64,000 nt of DNA from Chamaecrista fasciculata. Its lineage: Eukaryota > Streptophyta > Magnoliopsida > Fabales > Fabaceae. The stretch's first letter is position 1. Each line of letters begins with the position of its first letter. Under the pieces are notes generated by a model, which was not told the origin of the DNA, searched no databases, and saw only the letters and a program-made list of their open reading frames with translations. The stretch covers positions 91,226 through 155,225 of the forward strand of contig QANZ01054569.1 of the NCBI GenBank assembly GCA_003254925.1, given 5' to 3'. Shown here piece by piece: positions 35,340 to 45,930 of this stretch. The translations under genes and the position numbers were made by a program.

Positions 35340-37461
35340 TAATTAAATATATATATATATTGTCCTTGATCTTTTCAATTAATTGTAGCTGAAATAAAAA
35401 AAATACAAATATTACAGATGTAACAACATAACTAAATATTCAATTTAATTAACAAAAACTCAATTCTTACATCAAATCCGAAAGATACAATAACTGCCAA
35501 CATAGATTGTAAGATTAATCTTTGTAACTTGAGTATTCCTAATAATTTGAAAGATAACAACACCAATCATAAATTATATACTAGTAAAGTAATAATGAAT
35601 GAATTACAAGAAGCACATCTCTCTGGCAATGGTTAGGGGATTAATAAGCACAAGAGACAATTTCAGGGTATTCAAATTTAAGCATGCTCTTGATCATGTT
35701 GAAGAGTTTGAAGCCTTTTAAAGAGTGTATGTTGGTCACTGTTTTTTCCTCTCCTTTTAATCTCACTGTCATGAAGCACAATAATCCACAGCATCCATGG
35801 TACAACAGTCCATTGCACACTGTTCTGTCATTTTAATTCTTCCCCTGCATTTAATATTTGCCAATCATCACGGCCTATTTTTTAGTTTGTAACTATTAAG
35901 TACAGATACAGAAACTGAAAACCAATTTTTTTCAATACCTCACAAGCTAAAGACAACTATAACATTAAATCATATGTTTTGAAGTTTCAAACGAAGTGAA
36001 AGCAACTAGAGTCAATAACAAAGTCCAGCCCATGAGTATAATTACCGATTTACATAGGAAAGACTTAGAAGCTAAGTTCAATCTTATGTATCAAAATACT
36101 AGCCAATATGAGACACAAGTACGTAATATAAATTATAGAGAAACAAAGGTTGGCATGTAATATATTGTCTTCTAACTAATATGCTTAGTTTAATTTAGGA
36201 TACACGGGACTCATAGTCCTAATGCAATTACAACATAGGAATCATGCTGGATTTAGTTTCAGAGCTCTCAATTTGTTAATTCTTTTACTCTAGCCAAACA
36301 GCTAAATAGAGGATTTTAACTAAAGAACCAAACTGAAATTGTATTACAGAATGTAAAAGTCTACATTAGGCAGCAGCCAAATAAAATGGAAAAAGAAATA
36401 AAATCTTACAATTGGTACTATTGATCTTTCAGCATTGATTAATCCCTATTCCCTACAAATATATCATCACATCCTGTATATATAAACTATAATAGTGAAA
36501 GAATAAGCAGAAACCAGCTGAGCTCCATTTCTAACTACAACCAAAAGCTTCAGGCTGATCCTCAGAAAACCTCTCACCAAAATCAAAGTGAAAATAATAA
36601 AAACAATCAAAGAAAAAAAGCAGAGAAGGCTCAAGATTCTTACTTGTAATAGTGTGACCCAATCAACACTATCTACTATTCATTCTAAACACCATTCAGA
36701 AATTTAATTTAACGGAAGAAACACTAATTATCTGAAATTGGATCTATGTTTTGACAAAGAAATTGGATCTATATAACATTTGAAAACAAAATGGGAAACC
36801 AACAGAAAATATTGAAAGATAGCACTGTCTAAGTGAAATTCTCACTTTAGCTTCCTAAGCCATGCTTCAACTCCTTTAGTGGCACAAATGATGTCTAAGT
36901 GAAATTCTCACTTTAGCTTCCTAAGCCATGCTTCAACTCCTTTAGTGGCACAAATGAGATCAAGCTGCAATTATTCATGAAGAACCACATTATTATGTAA
37001 GGACAAAACATGAAAAATCAACCAAATTATATCAGAAAAAAGCAACCGACACATGATTAAGTTACACTGAAAGATATTTTGCCTAAATGTATAGGTACAA
37101 GGAATCAAGGATAAATACATTACATTCGTTCTCTATAACATTGCATATCAGATTTAACATTGTTAAAACTCATAGTAGTTAGACATAGGAGGAAGTATTA
37201 AGCACTACCTTTTCTCTTGCAAAAGGATCAACATTATACTCTTCATTGTCATAGTCTATCAAAGACAAGTCAGAATATTTATACGTCTAATAAATCAACG
37301 TTTGACAATAATATAGGCAAACCTGAAAGCCTTCCAGATAATCCTCCTTCAAAATTAAATTCCTACAGTTGACCAAAACACAATTTAACTTGTAGAGTGA
37401 GAAAATTTCGAAGAACCATAGGATAACTACACATACAAAGATTTAGAGAAAAGAGTAGCTT
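35340..37461. other. CACTA internal region, no coding content seen
   Basis: AT-rich sequence with no ORF of note and no transposase motif. It contains one tandem duplication (36826-36957) and ends at the assembly gap. Confidence 0.6.
36826..36957. repeat. Tandem duplication of a 66-bp unit
   Basis: Two head-to-tail copies, 36826-36891 and 36892-36957, both starting TGTCTAAGTGAAATTCTCAC; they look identical except at the final base. Confidence 0.85.
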
Positions 37462-38396
37462 NNNNNNNNNNNNNNNNNNNNNNNNNNNNNNNNNNNNNNN
37501 NNNNNNNNNNNNNNNNNNNNNNNNNNNNNNNNNNNNNNNNNNNNNNNNNNNNNNNNNNNNNNNNNNNNNNNNNNNNNNNNNNNNNNNNNNNNNNNNNNNN
37601 NNNNNNNNNNNNNNNNNNNNNNNNNNNNNNNNNNNNNNNNNNNNNNNNNNNNNNNNNNNNNNNNNNNNNNNNNNNNNNNNNNNNNNNNNNNNNNNNNNNN
37701 NNNNNNNNNNNNNNNNNNNNNNNNNNNNNNNNNNNNNNNNNNNNNNNNNNNNNNNNNNNNNNNNNNNNNNNNNNNNNNNNNNNNNNNNNNNNNNNNNNNN
37801 NNNNNNNNNNNNNNNNNNNNNNNNNNNNNNNNNNNNNNNNNNNNNNNNNNNNNNNNNNNNNNNNNNNNNNNNNNNNNNNNNNNNNNNNNNNNNNNNNNNN
37901 NNNNNNNNNNNNNNNNNNNNNNNNNNNNNNNNNNNNNNNNNNNNNNNNNNNNNNNNNNNNNNNNNNNNNNNNNNNNNNNNNNNNNNNNNNNNNNNNNNNN
38001 NNNNNNNNNNNNNNNNNNNNNNNNNNNNNNNNNNNNNNNNNNNNNNNNNNNNNNNNNNNNNNNNNNNNNNNNNNNNNNNNNNNNNNNNNNNNNNNNNNNN
38101 NNNNNNNNNNNNNNNNNNNNNNNNNNNNNNNNNNNNNNNNNNNNNNNNNNNNNNNNNNNNNNNNNNNNNNNNNNNNNNNNNNNNNNNNNNNNNNNNNNNN
38201 NNNNNNNNNNNNNNNNNNNNNNNNNNNNNNNNNNNNNNNNNNNNNNNNNNNNNNNNNNNNNNNNNNNNNNNNNNNNNNNNNNNNNNNNNNNNNNNNNNNN
38301 NNNNNNNNNNNNNNNNNNNNNNNNNNNNNNNNNNNNNNNNNNNNNNNNNNNNNNNNNNNNNNNNNNNNNNNNNNNNNNNNNNNNNNNNNNNNNNNN
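37462..38396. other. Assembly gap, 935 N
   Basis: A run of N. The two long frames that cross it translate to unknown residues only and are not genes. Confidence 0.99.
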
Positions 38397-38575
38397 ATTG
38401 GGGTCAATATGTAATTTTTGCAAAATTTGTTATGGTTAAAATTACAATATAGTTCCAAAGGGTATCAAAGTGTTAATGGAAAATACCACAAGATACCAAA
38501 GTGTCATTTTTTAAACCACAGGGTACCGTGATATATGACCAAACCACAGGATACCAAAGTGTAATTTACCCAATT
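38397..38575. repeat. Half of a foldback element, partner presumably in the gap
   Basis: This ends in AAAGTGTAATTTACCC with phrases CCACAGGATACCAAAGTG and ACCACAGGGTACCG. It reads like the right arm of a MULE-type TIR element in the style of 2366-3413 and 12400-13607. The left arm is not in the readable sequence. Confidence 0.4.
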
Positions 38576-38989
38576 TTTATATACAATTGATAAAAATAAT
38601 AATACATATGTATTTTCAATAAATTAAAAGATATCTAGTAGTAGAAAATATAAATTAAAAAAAAATTTCTAAAAAATGAACAATTTCTTAAAGTGAAGCT
38701 CAATGGTAGAAAATGATATGGCAAACATGTGTGGGTGTATTCGGCAAACAAATTCTGTACACGGTGGATTTCAACCTTCAGTTGAAAGAAAATAAGAGAG
38801 TAGGAGTGACGTGGCATCATCTCATATCATTAGATGCTTTTAATGGATAAGATTAAAGTAAAGGGAGAGAAAGGGAGAGAATATCAAAGGGAGAGGATCC
38901 ACTCCCTCCAAAGTCTTACTTTAATTTTGATATATTAAATATATTAAATATCCAAAAACAACTCCAAAATAGTTGGGGCATCTCGGGCT

Positions 38990-41900
38990 ATGGAGGTTTT
39001 TAACAACAAGCAGCTAATGGAAATTCAGCACAAAGGCAACCTTTACACATGGTGTAATAATAGAGCGAACACTGAATTCCTTAAAGAGAAATTGGACAGG
39101 GCCTGGTGCAATGCTGACTGGATAAATCTTCACCACCACACGTACCTCGATATTCTCCCTATTGCAACCTCGGATCATGCCCCTTTAATACTTCATACAT
39201 CTCCACCAGATCGCCTGAATCGGCCCAGATTCAAGTTTGAGGCAATGTGGATCCTTCATGAGAACTGTCATAAAGTTGTTCAGGATGCTTGGAATTCTGG
39301 CCCACGTCCTGTCGGATCTGCAGGATTCAAGACAAGTTGTCTCATCAAGAGAACGAGTAGTGCCCTTGCTCACTGGAACAAGGATGAGTTTGGCAACATT
39401 AAATCCCAAATTTTTGAAGCAGAAAAACAACTTGCCGAGCTACAATTAAAAACCAACTATGATTGGTCTGCAAATACCATCAAGGAAGAAACCACCATCC
39501 GTAAAAAGCTGGAGTTCCTCCTCAATTGTGAACAGTTGTTCTGGGCTCAAAGAGCCAAACAAATGTGGCTGGCCAATGGTGACAGAAACACTAGATACTT
39601 CCACAATGTGGTAAAAAGTCGGAGAACCAGGAATAGAATCCTTACCATTCAAAATCATAATGGCGAATGGATCAGAGGGACCCGTGAGATCCTTGACTCT
39701 GCAAAGGAATTCTTCACCAACCTCTTTAACAACTCAGCTGGCACGGAAATGGATGATATCCGGGATTGTATTCAGGACTCTGGAATTAAACATCTCTCTG
39801 CCAACCACCTTGAAGTCCTTAACAGACCGTTCACAAGATTAGAAATTGAGAACGCAGTCTTTGACATGGATGGCCACAAAGCTCCTGGTCCTGATGGCAT
39901 GCCTGCCATTTTCTATCAGCACTTCTGGCCCACAGTGGGTGAGGACATTATACAAATGGTTGCTTCCTTCCTTAATTCGGGTCACCTTCTACAAGAGATG
40001 AACCAAACAACAATTGTTCTCATTCCCAAGGGGGACTCTCAGTCTTCGTTTAAAGACTTTAGACCTATCAGCCTTTGTAATGTCTCCTATAAAATCATTT
40101 CCAAGGTGCTCACAAATAGACTTCAGGGGATCATGCCTGATTTAATTACCCCATTCCAGAGTGCCTTTGCTAAAGGCAGGTCCATCACCGATAATATCTT
40201 GCTCGCCCATGAGGTCCTGCGATACATCCGGCGACACAAAAAAGGTAAATTTTTCTGGGCGGGAATTAAGATTGACCTTCACAAAGCATACGATAAGATC
40301 TCTTGGCATTTCTTGCAAACGCTTCTCACTGAGATGGGCTTCCCGCCACACTGGACCCAACTTATCATGCAATGTGTTACTACGGTCTCCTTCAAAGTGC
40401 AAGTCAATGGGGCTACCTCCGCTAGCTTCCGCCCTAAAGCTGGTCTAAGACAGGGTGATCCTTTATCCCCCTACCTCTTCATCCTTTGCATGAATGTCCT
40501 TTCGGGCCTCCTTGTTAAAGCTCAAAATCAGGGGTCGCTCAAGGGCATAAAAGTCGCAAGAAATGCCCCGCCTATAAATCATCTTATTTATGCAGATGAC
40601 ATTCTCCTTTTCACTAGAGCAGACCTGGATACTATCCAGCACTTTAAGAACATCTTCGAAAGTTTTGGGCGAGTTTCAGGGCTCTGCATTAGCCCAATGA
40701 AATCGGAAATCACTTTTAGCCCCAACACTCCGAATCGCTTCAAAAAGATGATGTCTAGGGCTGCTGCTTTTAAATGTGTGGAAAAATTCCCGAAATATCT
40801 GGGGAGCTTTGTTGACGAGGAGCCTCGCAGCAGAAAAATTTTTGATGTCATCTTTGACCAATTACAGAGCAAGTTGGAAGGCTGGAAAACCAAATTCCTT
40901 TCCCAGGCCGCAAGGATTGTTCTCATTAAAGCTGTCCTTACATCTATGCCCCTGTATCACCTGTCTTATTTCAAACTGACAGAGAAGGAAGCTAATAAAT
41001 GCGACTCAATACTAAACAATTTCTTCTGGGGAAACCATGCCGGTGGTAAGTCCCCTCACATGAAAGCCTGGCACTATATCTGTACCCCTGTTTCTTATGG
41101 TGGACTCGGTATCAAACGAATAGGTGCTTTTAATGATGCCATGATTGGGAGACAAGCCTGGAGGATTATCCATGATAGGACCTGCCTTCTATCACAGGTC
41201 TACCATGCCAAATACCAGAAAACAAGGAACGGAACCACCAGCTTTAGTACTACACAAACATCCCCCTTCGCAAGAGCTATATGTAACAAAATCAACGAAA
41301 TCATGAAGGACTGCGCATGGAGAATTGGTAATGGCCAAAGTATATCCCTTTCCGACCCATTATGGTTTCCTCCTAGCCATGACCCTGGCAACATCAATTG
41401 TGTGTCCCAACTCATCGGCCCGAATGGTGATTGGGACACAAACATGATCAGAACAATTTATGATGATACCGCTGCTAATATCATACTTAACATGCCCACC
41501 TCTCATACTGGCATAAATGACAAAATAGTTTGGACCAAGAATGCCAAGGGCACGTATTCTGTAAAGGATGCCTATGCTCTCTCGGTCACCAGTCATAACA
41601 GCTGTCAACAGACTTTCCCATGGAAAGATTTTTGGAAACTTCCAGGGCTCCCCAAAATTAAGCTCTTTGGGTGGAAATGCATAGTTAACGCACTCCCCCT
41701 GGGTGCCAACTTACTCAAGAAACACTTCAACATTGATGCCAATTGCGCCTTCGGATGTGATACTACTGAAGATTGTAACCACCTCTTCCTTGAGTGCCCC
41801 CTCACCAGAGCTGCCTGGTTTGGCTCCCCTATGGCAATCAAAACCGAGGAACTATTGCATCTTGGATTCACAACGTGGATCACCTCACTTTTCCTTGATG

Positions 41901-42541
41901 TCAAACAGGAAAAGCTCAGCGGGACGCTGTTTATGGACACTCTTACTTTTGCTTGGCTCATATACAACCATCGAAACAAAGTTAAGTTCCAGGGAACTAC
42001 GGCAAGCCTTGACGAGATCTTCAAGGGTTGGCATGATTTCAAGACCTACACCAAGACAGACGTAATAAAAAGCATTTCCGTTACCTCTCACGGAAGGAAT
42101 CTACAGGGCCCAAGAGGTTACTACATTAACACATCAAACGAGCGGTACTTCTGTGCCTGGTTCAAAAATACGCAGAAAAAGAAAAATATTGCAGGAATCT
42201 TCCATTTCGACCGATGCTTGCCCATCTTGGATTTCTATATGTGCGAGAAGTCGGATAAGCCAATCCTTACTACAGTTCTGACTGGCCTCAGGCGAGCCCT
42301 CGAGACCTTCCAAGGAAGAGGTGTCCGAGACATCACCATACATATTCCCAGACCTCTTTTCTGTAAGAATCACCTGGTAGCTTCCACCTATGAACAAGAG
42401 ATTCTAAAGATGGACATCACGAGTATGGCAAGCGCAAGTTACAACAGATGGCAACTGACTGAGTGTCCACAACGGATCCAACTATCATCTTTTTTTCCCT
42501 CCATTGCTGACTTTCTTTATGGCTTTTTTTGTTTCCTGTAA
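38990..42541 (+). CDS. L1-type LINE reverse transcriptase ORF, uninterrupted, 1183 aa
   Basis: This single open frame lies inside the CACTA element. Residues 1 to about 80 are only the C-terminal end of an L1 endonuclease (LYTWCNN, LDRAWCN, SDHAPLI); its N-terminal two thirds is absent and the upstream frame closes at 38945. The reverse transcriptase is complete: KAPGPDG at 297, FRPISLCNVSYKIISK, D429 in IDLHKAYDK, LRQGDPLSPYLF, and active-site YADD at 534-537. A zf-RVT domain follows (about 876-945, LPKIKLFGWK and the CAFGC...H...C cluster). The C-terminus (about 1035-1183) is not a standard LINE RNase H and I do not recognise it. No stop or frameshift in 3.5 kb means it is young or constrained. 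Whether it is transcribed is unknown. Confidence 0.85.
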   Translation: MEVFNNKQLMEIQHKGNLYTWCNNRANTEFLKEKLDRAWCNADWINLHHHTYLDILPIATSDHAPLILHTSPPDRLNRPRFKFEAMWILHENCHKVVQDAWNSGPRPVGSAGFKTSCLIKRTSSALAHWNKDEFGNIKSQIFEAEKQLAELQLKTNYDWSANTIKEETTIRKKLEFLLNCEQLFWAQRAKQMWLANGDRNTRYFHNVVKSRRTRNRILTIQNHNGEWIRGTREILDSAKEFFTNLFNNSAGTEMDDIRDCIQDSGIKHLSANHLEVLNRPFTRLEIENAVFDMDGHKAPGPDGMPAIFYQHFWPTVGEDIIQMVASFLNSGHLLQEMNQTTIVLIPKGDSQSSFKDFRPISLCNVSYKIISKVLTNRLQGIMPDLITPFQSAFAKGRSITDNILLAHEVLRYIRRHKKGKFFWAGIKIDLHKAYDKISWHFLQTLLTEMGFPPHWTQLIMQCVTTVSFKVQVNGATSASFRPKAGLRQGDPLSPYLFILCMNVLSGLLVKAQNQGSLKGIKVARNAPPINHLIYADDILLFTRADLDTIQHFKNIFESFGRVSGLCISPMKSEITFSPNTPNRFKKMMSRAAAFKCVEKFPKYLGSFVDEEPRSRKIFDVIFDQLQSKLEGWKTKFLSQAARIVLIKAVLTSMPLYHLSYFKLTEKEANKCDSILNNFFWGNHAGGKSPHMKAWHYICTPVSYGGLGIKRIGAFNDAMIGRQAWRIIHDRTCLLSQVYHAKYQKTRNGTTSFSTTQTSPFARAICNKINEIMKDCAWRIGNGQSISLSDPLWFPPSHDPGNINCVSQLIGPNGDWDTNMIRTIYDDTAANIILNMPTSHTGINDKIVWTKNAKGTYSVKDAYALSVTSHNSCQQTFPWKDFWKLPGLPKIKLFGWKCIVNALPLGANLLKKHFNIDANCAFGCDTTEDCNHLFLECPLTRAAWFGSPMAIKTEELLHLGFTTWITSLFLDVKQEKLSGTLFMDTLTFAWLIYNHRNKVKFQGTTASLDEIFKGWHDFKTYTKTDVIKSISVTSHGRNLQGPRGYYINTSNERYFCAWFKNTQKKKNIAGIFHFDRCLPILDFYMCEKSDKPILTTVLTGLRRALETFQGRGVRDITIHIPRPLFCKNHLVASTYEQEILKMDITSMASASYNRWQLTECPQRIQLSSFFPSIADFLYGFFCFL

Positions 42542-42702
42542 CCTTAGGAGGGTTTACTTTAGTGATGTGGAGGGTTTGTGAAAAATTTTGAATGGCTTGT
42601 GAAAAAGTTGGGAGGCAAAATTGTTTAGAAGATTTATTTGGCTGGTGGGTAGTCTTGTTTAAAAAAATATTTAAGTAAAATAAATAAATTAATTTTAAGA
42701 GA

Positions 42703-43537
42703 AAACATATTATTTGGTCTCTTTTATATCGGTCAACTAATCAATCCTTGAATAATTAAAATATAGGATTTGGTCCTTGAAATATTTCAATTGTCAACTA
42801 TTTGATCTTTAATGACGATTTGGTCCCTTAACTTGAAATGATTATATATTTTTTAGTTCTTGAATTTATACTTATGAAGCATGAACACTTCACACATGAT
42901 AAACAATATAAAATAATGACATATATTATGAATATATATTATAATTTTTAAATTTTTTTTTTATCAAAATTTATAATTTTAAATTATTTATATATATAAA
43001 TATATGTCGTCTCATGTCATGAAACATTAAGAATTTGACATGTCGGTGTATCCGAGTCGTGTCTCATGTCTGTGTCAGCGCTCATGCTTCATAAATTTAT
43101 ACCAAATTAATACTTTTTAATCTTTGAATTTATANTATACCAAATTAATACTTTTTAATCTTTGAATTTATATTATTTTTTTTATTTTTTAGTCTCCATA
43201 GAGTAAATAATTGACAATTGCAATGATTTAGGAACTAATAATATATTTATAATGAAAACTAAAAATAAAAAAACCATAAAACATAAAAATAAAAATTATT
43301 TAATTGTCAATTATTTCGTTTCTGAGGTCAAATTTAGAAAGCAAGAAATAAAATTCAATATAAATTGAGAGGCCAAAACATATAAATTAGTTCAAATTTA
43401 GAGACAAATTCGTCACTTAGGATCAAATAATTGACAATTGAAATATTTTAAGGACCAAATCGTATATTTCGATTATCCAAAGACTAATTATTTGAATTGA
43501 TATAAATTTAGGGACCCAATAGTAAGTGTTTTTGTGA
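42703..43537. repeat. Foldback element inside the CACTA transposon
   Basis: The left arm has GGATTTGGTCCTTGAAATAT and TCAATTGTCAACTATTTGAT. The right arm has ATCAAATAATTGACAATTG and AAGGACCAAATCGTATAT in inverted sense. It contains the N-linked duplication at 43098-43172. Confidence 0.55.
43098..43172. other. Duplicated 37-bp segment around a single N, probable contig join
   Basis: TATACCAAATTAATACTTTT and the following bases occur twice, separated only by N at 43135. This pattern, also seen at 9439, suggests overlapping contig ends joined with one N. Confidence 0.65.
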
Positions 43538-45314
43538 AAATATTATAAGCAGATAATAGGGTTTAGATGGATTTGAGAAAAAAAAATAGCTATGGAAAGT
43601 ATCCGTAGCTAATCCATAGCAATACTTTATAATTTTCAAAAAAGACATTTAGCTATGAAAAAATTCCGTAGCTAATCCATAGCAAATCTTCGATCTTTTT
43701 CAAAAAATCATTAGCTACAAACATTTTCCATAGCTATTAACTTTAGCTACGGAATTTATTTAGCTATAGAATATTTCGTAACAATTCCATAGCTAATCGG
43801 TAGCAAAAACTTCCCGCCTTTGCGCACCAGTCACATTCCTAAATTTAGCTACGAAAATTTTTGTCATAGCTAATCCGCAGCTAATTAGCTAGAGAATAGC
43901 TATGAAAATTTTCTGTAGCAAAATTCCGTAGCTAATTCCGTTTTTTCTTGTAGTGATAAGCTCACTCATATTCTCCTTCTTCATACTCTTCAACTGATCA
44001 TAACTCATCCTCTTTAGAAAACCTTCTTCTACTGGAATAATTGCAGAAGATGATTCAGCACAATGAACTGAGGAAGAAATCTCCACATCATCACCCTGCA
44101 TAGCATTTTCACATACCACTACATCATCACACATACTATCCTGACAAATGCTACCACCAACCACACATAGCTCCATAGACTGGGAGACTACATCTGCCTC
44201 ATTTGAAACCACAACATTCTCAACACTAGCCTCCTTCTGAACATGACAAGAATTAATATTCTTAACATCATCACACCATTTACCATCAACCTTCACAATA
44301 TCAACAAACCTCACTCCTCTCACAGTAGGTACAGCCAACCAAACACCATACTTAGGCCTATCAACTTCAATCATAACTTTATTCTTCTCGCAAGCCTTAA
44401 AGTTATGATCTAATGTACCACATCTATAACAGAGTGCCTGCAACTTCTCATACCTCACAGAAATCCACAGTTTATCCAAATTAGGTCTAGGAATCCAGAA
44501 ACCATCAACAAGAGGACGATACACGTCAATCAAAACTCTAATCCTCAAGAAATCTCTAACAATACCTCCATTCACAATAGGTTTTGTCAAATTCCAGCAC
44601 CTCACCAAACATTTTCCCCATACAGAACAGATTATGCTCAAAGATTACACCTAATGGCACTCCATGTAACTGAATCCAGAATGGACAAGACTTCCAAACT
44701 AAATCACTCAATGGAGAGAATTGATTCCATTCTTGCAATAAAATCAGAAATCCAGCCACATACCAAGGTCTATCTCTTAAAATCCTAATACAATTAGTTT
44801 CATTATCAAATAAAAAAAAAGAACTGATTACCTCCTATATCGTTGATTTTCACATCTCCATTAAGATTCCAGCCTTTGAACAACGTATTCCTGAAGATGC
44901 CTTTGTTAAACTTCTTCATAGCTTCTATCTTTCCGATCAGAGTCCTCCTTCCAACAATCGACGACTCCTGCTTGTTCCACTCCACATCCACTGCCATTTC
45001 GCAGCTTCTTGCGCCAACATCTTCCTCCATTTCCTTACAAAACGGAGAAAATCGCACAAGAACAGATCGCCACACCAGCGAAGAAATACACCAGATCTCT
45101 ACAATCTCAACTAAGACAAAGATCAAGAGAGTAGAGAAGAAGAAAACAAGCACTCTCACTCGATCTAGAACACAGAATAGAACTAAATCTCGAAAAAAAT
45201 GGAGAAGAAACCCTCGAAAAATCTCACAGAAGAGAGAGAATGAAAAGTTCCCGCCAAAAAGTTGTTACAGGAAAAAAAGAGATTTTTAGAAAGTGAATAA
45301 GTGAATAACTCCTA

Positions 45315-45326
45315 TTGTGAAGACTT
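45315..45326. repeat. LINE target-site duplication, 5' side
   Basis: TTGTGAAGACTT directly outside the 5' end of the LINE, identical to 30277-30288. Confidence 0.8.
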
Positions 45327-45640
45327 ATTTCTTCATTTATCTTAGATTTGTAGAGTGAAGTTTCATAGATGTTTTCTGTAGCTGTGATGTAAATCTTCTT
45401 ATTTTGCTTCTGCTCATCAAGGTCTTCGCCCTTATGGTGTGTTGCCTTGATGATCTGGTTGATATAAATTTCTTTGTGTGTGTTGTTTAGAGGAATATCT
45501 TTGTTTATTTCTATGCTTGCTTAATGCCATGGGTGTAGCATTAGATTTTCTCCTTTCTTTGAGCTTTGTATCTATATGTAACTGATAAAAAAAATTAAAA
45601 ACAAATCTTCTATAGATTAGTGACATAACATGCTGCAATT
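45327..45640. other. Intergenic, no gene seen
   Basis: T-rich sequence downstream of the LINE duplication. The short minus frame at 45432-45695 has no motif. Confidence 0.4.
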
Positions 45641-45930
45641 TTAGTCCCCATGTCAGTGCAAATTTTAGTCCTATATCTTTGTAAATTTGATCCATTATTT
45701 TTTGGGTAAGTTGGAATTTTGATCCTATCTTCCTCTGTTTTATTTTACACTTTTAATCCCCCATGTCAGCTATCAGCGTCACACTTAAAGGGGGAGATTG
45801 ACGAAATTTAGGATAAGACTAACGGTGAAACCTTTTTACAAAGATATGAAATCAAATTAGCAACAAAAAAAGATATGGGACTGATTTGAGACCTGAGCAA
45901 AAGATATGAGATTAAATTTAAATGTCAATA
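45640..45930. repeat. Foldback element (ATATCTTTG family)
   Basis: The left arm has TTTTAGTCCTATATCTTTG and the right arm has AAGATATGGGACTGATTTGA and AAAAGATATGAGATTAAATT. The central phrase AACGGTGAAACCTTTTTACA is shared with the copies at 52.2 and 53.05 kb. Confidence 0.5.

Larger units (their letters stand above)
34840..43955. mobile_element. CACTA (En/Spm-type) transposon, 9.1 kb, non-autonomous as assembled
   Basis: The ends are perfect inverted copies of CACTACAAGAAAAAACG, the classical CACTA terminus, followed by subterminal arrays rich in TAGCTA and CCGTAGC (34860-35320 and 43585-43950), as expected for transposase-binding sites. It sits inside ORF1 of the L1 LINE, flanked by ATAA on both sides (34836-34839 and 43956-43959). 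CACTA elements normally duplicate 3 bp, so the fourth base may be chance. No CACTA transposase was seen in the readable part, but 935 bp at 37462-38396 are unknown. The main content is a plus-strand LINE reverse transcriptase ORF. Confidence 0.85.
34481..45030 (-). pseudogene. LINE ORF1, interrupted by the CACTA insertion
   Basis: ORF1 starts at about 45030 (M-E-E-D-V-G-A-R-S). There is a frameshift at the A-run near 44810. A DUF4283-like stretch follows (RPWYVAGFLILLQEW, PFWIQLHGVPLGV, about 44640-44770), with another break near 44580, then a zinc knuckle, LCYRCGTLDHNFKAC, at about 44390-44435. The frame reaches ...ENMSELI at the CACTA edge (43960). Beyond the insertion it resumes at 34835 with ...KHQLSEEMRTLFSK and ends at the stop 34483-34481. 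Removing the insertion plus one ATAA copy joins both sides in frame. ORF1 proteins of L1 elements bind their RNA. Confidence 0.82.
30289..45314 (-). mobile_element. Full-length L1-type LINE, minus strand, split by a CACTA element
   Basis: A 12-bp direct repeat TTGTGAAGACTT flanks it (30277-30288 and 45315-45326). The minus-strand 3' end is a poly-A of 8-10 nt (T run at 30287-30296). Excluding the inserted 34840-43955 and its flanking duplication, it is about 5.9 kb, the full length of a plant L1. Reading along the minus strand: 5' UTR, ORF1 (DUF4283-like region and CCHC knuckle), ORF2 (endonuclease, reverse transcriptase, zf-RVT, RNase H), 3' UTR. Both ORFs have stops and frameshifts, so this copy cannot move on its own, but the intact duplication shows the insertion limits clearly. 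Confidence 0.88.

Noticed and set aside
37427-38458. Two minus-strand ORFs of more than 320 codons
   Set aside because: They are nearly all unknown residues from the N gap.
39185-42397. Several minus-strand ORFs over the LINE reverse transcriptase
   Set aside because: They are shadows of the 1183-codon plus-strand ORF and have no domains.
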